A DNA stretch of 18,774 nt, taken from contig JALSJG010000124.1 in the NCBI GenBank assembly GCA_026989475.1, positions 1-18,774 on the forward strand, read 5' to 3'. This DNA is from Thermaceae bacterium (GTDB taxonomy: Bacteria > Deinococcota > Deinococci > Deinococcales > Marinithermaceae). Under the pieces are notes generated by a model that saw nothing but the letters and a program-made list of their open reading frames with translations, was not told the origin of the DNA and did no database searches. The position numbers and the translations under genes were made by a program. Every line of letters starts with the position of its first letter. Positions within the stretch are counted from its first letter, which is position 1. This document shows, in pieces, positions 14,273 to 18,774 of the stretch.

Positions 14273-14875
14273 TCAGGGGGTAGGCACAAAGCGGGCGAGC
14301 AACCTGCCGAGACCGGGCTCGCGCGCCCTGCGCGCTTGCTCCGGGATGACCCGGCGGGCCCGCGAGGCTTCGTAGAGGAAGTGCTGGGCCACCGGGAGGG
14401 GGATGCGCAGGAGGTCCGCGAGTTCCAGCGCCGAGACCCCGCGCGAGAGGGGCTCCTTGGCCTTTTCGAAGACATCCCGCCACCGGGTTTGGGGGAGGGG
14501 GCGCGGGTCCTTGAGCACAAAGCGGGCGCCGGGCGCGGGGAGGCGGCGGCGGACCGCCTCGATTTCCTCGAAGAGCGTGGAGAGCCTGAGCGCCAGAGCG
14601 GAGAGCTTGGGGCCGCGCGCGGTGGGAAGGAGATCGTCGGGGCGGAAGTTGAAGGCCGCGTCCTGGTCCCGCATCAGGGAAAGCAGGCGCTCCTCGGCGC
14701 GGTAGAGGGGGATCGGGCGCTTGCCCTCGCGTACCGTCCCCAGCCGCCCGCCCGAGATTTCAAGACTCAGCGGCAGGCGTTTTTTGCACTGAAAGACCAG
14801 CACGCCGTCCCGTTCTTCTAAGAGCAGAAGCAGATCTGGAAGCCGGATTTCATTTAAATTTCCCCAGATACCCAT
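14273..14875 (-). CDS. PATAN (DUF4388) protein A with C-terminal HTH-like segment
   Basis: This 200-residue protein starts with the DUF4388/PATAN signature: M-G-I-W-G-N-L, then LPDLLLLLEERDGVLVF, ISGGRLGTVREG and EERLLSLMRDQDAAFNF (residues 1-95). A helical linker follows. The C-terminal segment SALELADLLRIPLPVAQHFL has the spacing of a winged-helix/HTH recognition region. It is a clear paralogue of the protein encoded at 16230-16874. PATAN domains occur in bacterial two-component and gliding or twitching polarity proteins and are thought to mediate protein contacts. The start is fixed by GGAGG six bases upstream. A long structured leader (177 bases) separates it from the CZB gene and carries the element shared with protein B. 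Confidence 0.8.
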   Translation of the reverse strand: MGIWGNLNEIRLPDLLLLLEERDGVLVFQCKKRLPLSLEISGGRLGTVREGKRPIPLYRAEERLLSLMRDQDAAFNFRPDDLLPTARGPKLSALALRLSTLFEEIEAVRRRLPAPGARFVLKDPRPLPQTRWRDVFEKAKEPLSRGVSALELADLLRIPLPVAQHFLYEASRARRVIPEQARRAREPGLGRLLARFVPTP

Positions 14876-14886
14876 GTTCCACCTCC

Positions 14887-14921
14887 AAAAACGAACGACC
14901 AACCCCGAGTTCGGGTCGGTC
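14887..14921 (-). terminator. terminator-like hairpin in the leader of PATAN gene A (possible attenuator)
   Basis: On the minus strand a stem of about nine pairs spans 14921-14897 (GACC-G-ACCC with GGGT-T-GGTC, one G-T pair, loop of seven). It is followed by GTTCGTTTTT, seven Ts in ten bases, and then directly by the GGAGG of the PATAN gene. It shares bases with the conserved leader element on its 5' side. It could end transcription of the upstream operon or act as a regulated attenuator. Confidence 0.5.
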
Positions 14922-14962
14922 GCGCCACTGGCTCCCCTTGCCCGCCTGGCGCCCGTCTTGCG
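14914..14962 (-). promoter_or_regulatory. conserved 49-nt leader element, copy 1
   Basis: This stretch matches 16914-16962 at 40 of 49 positions by eye. That includes a 19-nt identical core (14917-14935) and a second block (14941-14956) with one difference. On the minus strand GCGCCA (14952-14947) can pair with TGGCGC (14927-14922) around a 19-nt loop. It ends 39 bases before the PATAN A start codon. No known riboswitch family was recognised. Confidence 0.65.
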
Positions 14963-14987
14963 GCGCAAGGTTCAACGCCCCCCGTTG
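14957..14987 (-). repeat. two perfect small hairpins in the PATAN A leader
   Basis: Just upstream of the conserved element, CTTGC-GGC-GCAAG (14957-14969) and CAACG-CCCCC-CGTTG (14973-14987) each form a perfect 5-bp stem. They lie in non-coding DNA between the CZB and PATAN A genes and may be part of a folded leader RNA. Confidence 0.5.
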
Positions 14988-15020
14988 CCATTCAGGCTAC
15001 GAGGGGCGGTCTCCCGTGCC

Positions 15021-15053
15021 ATCCCCCAGCCGGGGACCCCCAAACGGGGGGAT
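15021..15053 (-). repeat. GC-rich inverted repeat directly after the CZB gene
   Basis: ATCCCCC (15021-15027) can pair with GGGGGAT (15047-15053). A competing inner stem pairs CCCCC (15037-15041) with GGGGG (15046-15050). It abuts the CZB stop codon. There is no T-tract, so it may protect the 3' end or pause polymerase more than terminate. Confidence 0.4.
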
Positions 15054-15343
15054 TACTGGAAGAGGGCGTGTTCGAGCTGGCTGTAGAGGGTGTAGGCCCG
15101 GTCGAGAAGGGCTTTGGCCTCCCCTTCGGCCCCCGCCTTTTTCTTCGCCACCGCCTCGGCCAGCACCTGGTGGAAGCGGGCGTGGGGTTCGGCCATCCCG
15201 GGGTTCGGGTGCTCCTTCAGCCACTGGCCCATCATGCACTCCTCGGGGCTCGTGAGCTCGGGCTCGGGGCTGCTTCCTTCCAGGAACTGGGCCACCCGCT
15301 CGATGTACTGAAAGTGGGAAAGAACGACCTGTTCGATCTCCAT
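15053..15343 (-). CDS. stand-alone CZB (chemoreceptor zinc-binding) domain protein
   Basis: This 96-residue helical protein consists only of a CZB domain. The zinc ligand set is 3-His/1-Cys: His10 (VVLSHFQYI), Cys36 in CMMGQWL, which is the family CxxGxWL box, and the HxxxH pair His54/His58 in HARFHQVL. A further His92 lies near the end. In characterised proteins CZB is fused to chemoreceptors or diguanylate cyclases and binds zinc, or reacts through the Cys with oxidants. Here no output domain is attached, so it would have to act through a partner. It lies 11 bases after the Roadblock gene in the same operon. GGAG stands before the ATG. A distant hemerythrin/PAS-like regulator is a less likely reading. 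Confidence 0.75.
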   Translation of the reverse strand: MEIEQVVLSHFQYIERVAQFLEGSSPEPELTSPEECMMGQWLKEHPNPGMAEPHARFHQVLAEAVAKKKAGAEGEAKALLDRAYTLYSQLEHALFQ

Positions 15344-15354
15344 GGCTCCTTTAC

Positions 15355-15717
15355 TTAGAGGATCCCGGCCAGCTTCCTGGCGTACTCCTGGGCCTCGAGC
15401 CGGACCAGGCCGAGGTTGGACCCGGCGGGGGTGGTGAGGCCGAGGATGCCCTTGTCGCCGATGGCGTAGGCGATGAAGTAGGCCTGGTCGCCGCGGATCA
15501 CGATCTCCACCAGGTTCCCGAGGTGGGTGGTGGTGGCGATCCGCTTACCGAGGCCATGGGCGGTGGCGGCCATGGCAGCGAGGCGGGTCGCGATCTCGCT
15601 CTCGCCGAGCTGGGCGACCGGCAGGCCGTCCGAGCTCGCGACGATGATCTCCTTGAGCTCGGGCAGCGCGGCCTTGAGCTCGCCTAAGAGTTGCTGCAGC
15701 TGTTCCTGTTTTGACAT
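15355..15717 (-). CDS. Roadblock/LC7 domain protein (MglB/CvnB-like)
   Basis: This 120-residue single-domain Roadblock/LC7 protein has the alpha-beta-beta-alpha-beta-beta-beta-alpha pattern. Helix 1 is QLQQLLGELKAALPELKEIIV, followed by the strand pair ASSDGLPVAQLG, helix LAAMAATAHGLGKR, and strands LVEIVIRGDQAYFIAYAI and ILGLTTPAG. Proteins of this kind bind small Ras-like GTPases as dimers; MglB acts as GTPase-activating protein and polarity partner of MglA, and CvnB pairs with CvnD in actinobacteria. It lies 12 bases downstream of the GTPase gene, with GGAGG five bases before its ATG, so it is probably the GTPase partner. The size is normal. Confidence 0.88.
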   Translation of the reverse strand: MSKQEQLQQLLGELKAALPELKEIIVASSDGLPVAQLGESEIATRLAAMAATAHGLGKRIATTTHLGNLVEIVIRGDQAYFIAYAIGDKGILGLTTPAGSNLGLVRLEAQEYARKLAGIL

Positions 15718-15729
15718 ACTACCCTCCCT

Positions 15730-16242
15730 TTACGCGTTTGTACCGATCAGCTCGAGCAGCCGGACGAGCGGGCGCACCGCTTCCTCGGGCCTGCGTGGGT
15801 CGAGGCCTTGGGTGTGCTCGAGCGGGGTACCGAGGAAAAGGGCAACCTCTTCAGGTTGCCAGACCTTGGGCTGGTCGAGGTGTGTCACCCCGACGACGTA
15901 GGGGACCGGCGCCCGGCTTTTGATGAAGTCGAGGATGTTGCGCGCGACGGGAAGCGTCTCCGGCCGGTCGGCGCGGACCATCAAGAGGATACCCAGGGCC
16001 CCTTCGGCGAGGATCTCCCACATGAAGTCAAAGCGTTCCTGTCCCGGCGTGCCGAAAAGGTGCAAAAGGTGCCCGTCTAAGCGCAGGGTGCCGTGGTCCA
16101 GGGCGACGGTGGTGGTGGGCTTGCCGATGGCTTCGGTTGCGATGGCGTCGGTGTCGACCACCTCGGTCTCCGAAAGGGTGCGGATAAGGGTGCTCTTGCC
16201 CGCCCCCACCGGTCCGGTGATTACGATCTTTAAAGGTTCCAT
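15730..16242 (-). CDS. small Ras-like GTPase, CvnD/MglA-related
   Basis: This 170-residue GTP-binding protein has P-loop GPVGAGKST (residues 10-18), a TTT at 43-45 serving as switch I, switch II LFGTPGQERFDFMW (from 62) and base-recognition THLD (120-123) in place of NKxD. The G3 Asp of DxxG is Gly64, and G4 is T-H-L-D. Both are features of the CvnD-type prokaryotic Ras-like branch and not evidence of inactivation. It is distinct from classic Thermus MglA. The start overlaps the PATAN B gene by 13 bases and the Roadblock gene follows after 12, giving a coupled PATAN-GTPase-Roadblock order. A role in polarity, motility or signal relay at the membrane is inferred from family and neighbours. Confidence 0.88.
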   Translation of the reverse strand: MEPLKIVITGPVGAGKSTLIRTLSETEVVDTDAIATEAIGKPTTTVALDHGTLRLDGHLLHLFGTPGQERFDFMWEILAEGALGILLMVRADRPETLPVARNILDFIKSRAPVPYVVGVTHLDQPKVWQPEEVALFLGTPLEHTQGLDPRRPEEAVRPLVRLLELIGTNA

Positions 16243-16874
16243 GAAACGCCCCCGAACCTTCGGCGCAGGAGGCCGAGCAACCGGACGGCAAGGCTTTTTC
16301 GCTCACGAGTTGCCCGGGGTGTTCTCGTCTTCGGTTGGATCGCGTCTAGGGAGCGAAGCTTGTATAGAAGATAGCGGACCCGTTCGATGGGAAGGTCGAG
16401 TTGCTTGGCTAGACTGCGGGCGCTTGCGCCCTGGGTGAGCTGGGGCCAGGCACGGTCCAGGAACTCGGCGAGGGAGGGATCGCCGTAGGCCAGCGCCACG
16501 TTGCCGAGCGTGAAGACGGTGTCGGGGAGGGGAAGGTTTTCACGCGCGTGCTCGAGCTCGTCCCTGAGGGTAGCGAGCTTCAAGACGAGCTCTTCTACGG
16601 GGATCCGTAGGCAGCCCTTCTCGTGTCTCGGTGCTTCCCCGCGAAAGAACTCAAACCCGGCATCCTGCGAATGCAGGACCTGGAAAAGCCTTTCCTCGAG
16701 TTGCGAGGGGGAGGGGGGGCGTCCCCCCTCTTCCGCGCATTCGATACGGCCCCCGGCCAGATAGAGGGCGAGGTTCCCTTCGCGCCGGATGAGGACCAGT
16801 TTTCCTCGCTGGTGGGAAAGCATGGGCAGTAGATCCAGCAACCCGATGTCCCTCAAGTTTCCAAAGATCGCCAT
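16230..16874 (-). CDS. PATAN (DUF4388) protein B with C-terminal HTH-like segment
   Basis: This 214-residue paralogue of PATAN protein A opens MAIFGNLRDIGLLDLLPML. The core then reads RGKLVLIRREGNLALYLAGG and RIECAEEGGRPPSPSQLEER, with LFQVLHSQDAGFEF near residue 75. A helical linker with LPDTVFTLGNVALAYGDPS follows. The HTH-like segment SARSLAKQLDLPIERVRYLL aligns with the one in protein A, and a basic tail ends the protein. It is the first gene of the signalling operon and overlaps the GTPase gene, so it likely works with that switch, perhaps as effector or adaptor. The start is fixed by GGAGG six bases upstream. The shared leader element ends 40 bases before it. Confidence 0.82.
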   Translation of the reverse strand: MAIFGNLRDIGLLDLLPMLSHQRGKLVLIRREGNLALYLAGGRIECAEEGGRPPSPSQLEERLFQVLHSQDAGFEFFRGEAPRHEKGCLRIPVEELVLKLATLRDELEHARENLPLPDTVFTLGNVALAYGDPSLAEFLDRAWPQLTQGASARSLAKQLDLPIERVRYLLYKLRSLDAIQPKTRTPRATRERKSLAVRLLGLLRRRFGGVSWNL

Positions 16875-16913
16875 ACGGTGCCTCCAGAAGGCGGGTTTCC
16901 CCGTTCGTGGTTA

Positions 16914-16962
16914 GGACGGTCGCGCCACTGGCTCCGCCCACCCGCATGGCGCCCGTTTCGCC
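16914..16962 (-). promoter_or_regulatory. conserved 49-nt leader element, copy 2
   Basis: This is the partner of the copy at 14914-14962, in the same orientation and at the same distance (within one base) from the start of the paralogous PATAN gene. The pairing arms GCGCCA and TGGCGC are both kept, while the loop between them varies. Downstream, CGGG-GAAA-CCCG can form a small tetraloop hairpin, but there is no T-tract as in copy 1. Confidence 0.65.
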
Positions 16963-16980
16963 TGGTGGGCCTCTACGCCT

Positions 16981-17060
16981 CCCAGTCTGGGACTATACTA
17001 AACTGCACGCCGGTAAGGCACCCCGCAAATGGGGGTGGGGGTATAGGCTGTGATAGCCTA
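16981..17060. promoter_or_regulatory. divergent promoter region between PATAN operon and glmM
   Basis: An AT-rich patch in GC-rich surroundings holds TATACT (16994-16999, plus) overlapping TATAGT and TAGTAT on the minus strand. It is flanked by inverted repeats: CCCAG-T-CTGGG (16981-16991), CACCCC/GGGGTG (17019-17037) and TAGGCT-GTGAT-AGCCTA (17044-17060). The last contains TANNNT hexamers and ends nine bases before the glmM ATG. These could be -10 elements and operator sites for both directions; -35 hexamers are not clear. Confidence 0.45.
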
Positions 17061-17069
17061 GCCGCTGGT

Positions 17070-18353
17070 ATGCGCCGGTATTTCGGTACGGACGGGGTTC
17101 GGGGTCGGGTGGGTCGCCCGCCGATGACCCCCGAATTTGTGCTGGGTCTAGGTCGTTCCGCCGCCGCGGTGCTGGGAACGGTGGTGGCCTTGGGGCGGGA
17201 CACCCGGGAATCGGGTCCGATGCTGGAGGCGGCACTGGCCGCCGGGTTGCTCGCGGGCGGAGCGCGGGTGCTCCGGTTCGGGGTGCTTCCGACTCCGGCG
17301 GTCGCTTACCTGACGGGGGCCTACGACGCCCGGGTCGGTGCCGTGATCTCCGCCAGCCACAATCCCTATCACGACAACGGGGTGAAGTTCTTCGGGGAGC
17401 AAGGAAAAAAGCTTCCGGACCATGTGGAAGCCGCGATCGAGGCCGGGCTTGACAAGGTGCACGCCTACCGGGAGGGTGGCCGGGTGTTCGAGGCCGTGGA
17501 GGGGGCGGAGCGCTATCTCGGTCACTTGCTCGAACGGGCCCCCGACCTTAGGGGAATGAGAATCGTTGTAGACGCGGCCCACGGCGCTGCCCATTGGATC
17601 GCTCCTGAGCTTTTCGCGCGGGCCGGAGCCGAGGTCTTTGCCATTGGCACCAGTCCGGATGGGCGGAACATCAACCGGGGTCTTGGCGCCACGGCTCCTG
17701 ACACGATGGCGAGACTCGTCCGGGAGCTCGGTTACGACCTGGGCGTGGCGCTGGATGGGGACGGGGACCGAGCGGTGTTCGCGGACCGCTATGGTCGTGT
17801 TGCGGGCGGAGATCACGTGCTTTTCCTGCACGCCCGGGTAGGGGGCTTTGATCGAGTGGTGGGAACCACGATGAGCAATCTCGCGCTCGAGCACGCCCTT
17901 TCCGAAAGCGGCGTTCGTTTCTTAAGGGCTAGGGTCGGCGACCGCTACGTCGCCGAGAAGATGGAGGAGGAGGGCGCCCGCCTCGGGGGCGAGCCCAGCG
18001 GGCACGTGATCTTCGCCGACCACTTCCACACCGGGGACGGCCTGCTCACCGCCCTTTTGACCCTGGCCGCGCTGCGGGAGAGTGGCACCGATCTCGCCGA
18101 CTGGGTGGACGCCCTTCCCCTCTACCCCCAGGTCATCGAGAACGTTCCCGTTCAGGACAAGCACCGGGTGATGGCCCACCCCAAGGTGGCCGAGCTCGTG
18201 CGGGAGGCGGAGGCCAGGCTCGGTAAGGGGCGGGTGAACGTCCGCCCCTCGGGGACCGAGCCGGTGATCCGGGTGATGGTGGAGGGGCCCGAAGCGGCCC
18301 TCGTGCGGGAGGTGGCGGCAGCGCTCGCGAGAGCCCTATCCGCGCTAGAATGA
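17070..18353 (+). CDS. glmM: phosphoglucosamine mutase
   Basis: This 427-residue GlmM interconverts glucosamine-6-phosphate and glucosamine-1-phosphate for UDP-GlcNAc, hence peptidoglycan. The start MRRYFGTDGVRGRVG is the family N-terminus, which picks this ATG although the frame is open upstream. The phosphoserine loop ISASHNPYHDNGVKFF has Ser96 as the phosphorylated residue. The metal loop DGDGDR has Asp230, Asp232 and Asp234. The sugar-binding GGEPSGH and phosphate-binding RPSGTEP motifs follow. Ser after ISA and GEPSGH distinguish it from phosphomannomutase-type relatives. It is divergent from the PATAN operon and heads a plus-strand group with rbfA 18 bases downstream. Confidence 0.96.
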   Translation: MRRYFGTDGVRGRVGRPPMTPEFVLGLGRSAAAVLGTVVALGRDTRESGPMLEAALAAGLLAGGARVLRFGVLPTPAVAYLTGAYDARVGAVISASHNPYHDNGVKFFGEQGKKLPDHVEAAIEAGLDKVHAYREGGRVFEAVEGAERYLGHLLERAPDLRGMRIVVDAAHGAAHWIAPELFARAGAEVFAIGTSPDGRNINRGLGATAPDTMARLVRELGYDLGVALDGDGDRAVFADRYGRVAGGDHVLFLHARVGGFDRVVGTTMSNLALEHALSESGVRFLRARVGDRYVAEKMEEEGARLGGEPSGHVIFADHFHTGDGLLTALLTLAALRESGTDLADWVDALPLYPQVIENVPVQDKHRVMAHPKVAELVREAEARLGKGRVNVRPSGTEPVIRVMVEGPEAALVREVAAALARALSALE

Positions 18354-18371
18354 GCGGGGAAGGAGGCCGCC

Positions 18372-18662
18372 GTGAGCCGTTCTCTCTTGCGCCTTGAGTC
18401 CCGGGTGGCCCGCGCGCTTTCCGAGATCATCCACGAGATGCAGGACCCTCGGCTTCCCCTGGTGGTGACCGTGGAGCGGGTGCGGATCTCCGCCGACCTT
18501 TCCCGGGCGCGCGTGTTGATCAGCGCGCTCGAGCGGGCGGAGGAGACCGCCGCGCTCTTGAACCGGGCCCACGGATACCTGCAGGAGGAGCTGGCCCACG
18601 AGGTGCCCCTTAGGCGGATTCCCCGCCTTTCCTTCCACACCGACCCCCGCGAGGTGCTATGA
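18372..18662 (+). CDS. rbfA: ribosome-binding factor A
   Basis: This 96-residue single KH-fold protein binds the 30S subunit during late 16S rRNA maturation. Family features are the N-terminal helix LLRLESRVARALSEIIHEM, then QDPRLPLVVTVERVRISADLSRARVLI and the C-terminal VPLRRIPRLSFHTD. It starts with GTG; GGAGG lies five bases upstream. It is slightly shorter than most RbfA proteins, lacking the disordered C-terminal tail. The stop overlaps the next ATG (ATGA), so the thioesterase gene is likely coupled. Confidence 0.93.
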   Translation: MSRSLLRLESRVARALSEIIHEMQDPRLPLVVTVERVRISADLSRARVLISALERAEETAALLNRAHGYLQEELAHEVPLRRIPRLSFHTDPREVL

Positions 18663-18774
18663 CCCGGAGCTACCCTATCCTGGTGCGTTACGCCGAGACC
18701 GACCAGATGGGGGTGGTGCACCACGCGGCCTACGTGGTCTGGCTGGAGGAGGCGAGAACGCGGCTCCTCGCCGA
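18659..18774 (+). CDS. hotdog-fold acyl-CoA thioesterase (4HBT/YbgC-like), 3' end outside window
   Basis: Only the first ~38 codons are in the window. The segment VRYAETDQMGVVHHAAYVVW is the 4HBT thioesterase signature, with the catalytic Asp of ETDQMG and the conserved HHAxY. It is followed by LEEART. The family hydrolyses acyl-CoA thioesters. The ATG overlaps the rbfA stop by three bases. The substrate cannot be judged from the fragment. Confidence 0.85.
   Translation, partial: MTRSYPILVRYAETDQMGVVHHAAYVVWLEEARTRLLA

Noticed and set aside
14918..14935. Cobalamin or c-di-GMP-I riboswitch in the leader element
   Set aside because: A GCCACTG string resembling a B12-box part occurs on the plus strand, but no other conserved cobalamin segments are present and the orientation is wrong. 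The GEMM cores (GGCAAACC, GACGCAAAGCC) are absent.
14876..14968. Upstream in-frame extension of PATAN protein A
   Set aside because: It would translate the conserved leader and terminator-like stem. The GGAGG before 14875 and the paralogue's N-terminus fix the start at 14875.
15730..16242. GTPase inactive because the G3 Asp is missing
   Set aside because: FGTPGQ and THLD are normal for the CvnD-type branch, so absence of the Ras Asp is not evidence of a dead enzyme.
16878..17069. Upstream in-frame extension of glmM
   Set aside because: The GlmM family begins at MRRYFGTDG; the upstream part covers the shared leader element and promoter repeats.

Overview
This 18.8 kb window is very GC-rich chromosomal DNA with tightly packed, often overlapping genes and frequent GTG/TTG starts. 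The DNA polymerase I is a close relative of Taq polymerase: same length class, no 3'-5' exonuclease motifs, and O-helix residues K663 and F667 at Taq numbering. Together with polarity-type small GTPase and PATAN (DUF4388) genes, this points to the Thermales (Deinococcota), probably a relative of Thermus. The genus is inference.

Layout. (1) 1-3004, plus strand: the end of an unknown membrane protein, a DapA/NAL-superfamily aldolase, a lipoprotein with two LEA14/WHy domains, and a class I methyltransferase whose 3' end overlaps cdd. (2) 9033-2944, minus strand: one run of eight genes, nfeD - floA - small proline-rich membrane protein - phoH - ybeY - dgkA - CNNM/CorC-type transporter - cdd. Most are touching or overlapping, so this is probably one operon. 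The order closely resembles the yqeZ-yqfA-...-phoH-ybeY-dgkA-cdd region of Bacillus. (3) 9070-14209, plus strand: aroE, an unknown membrane protein, a small membrane gene whose reading frame looks disrupted, an IMPACT/YigZ protein, and polA, closed by a strong GC hairpin. (4) 16874-14273, minus strand: a signalling module of PATAN protein B, a CvnD-like small GTPase, a Roadblock/LC7 protein, a stand-alone zinc-binding CZB protein, and PATAN protein A. (5) 17070-18774, plus strand: glmM, rbfA and the start of a hotdog thioesterase.

The most unusual part is block 4. The two PATAN genes are paralogues. Each is preceded, ending 39-40 nt before its ATG, by the same 49-nt element, which matches at 40 of 49 positions by eye and contains a 19-nt perfect core. 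The element can fold through conserved GCGCCA/TGGCGC arms. The leader of the second copy adds two perfect small hairpins and a terminator-like hairpin with a T-rich tail just before the ribosome binding site. The simplest reading is a shared cis-regulatory leader (RNA element or operator) controlling both PATAN genes. They flank a GTPase/Roadblock switch and a zinc-type sensor domain that is normally fused to chemoreceptors or cyclases. I do not recognise this leader as a known riboswitch class.

A second theme is a TANNNT hexamer placed 6-8 nt before several start codons that lack a convincing Shine-Dalgarno (nfeD, aroE, yigZ, polA). This fits leaderless transcription as known in Deinococcota. 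No tRNA, rRNA, insertion sequence or CRISPR array was seen.
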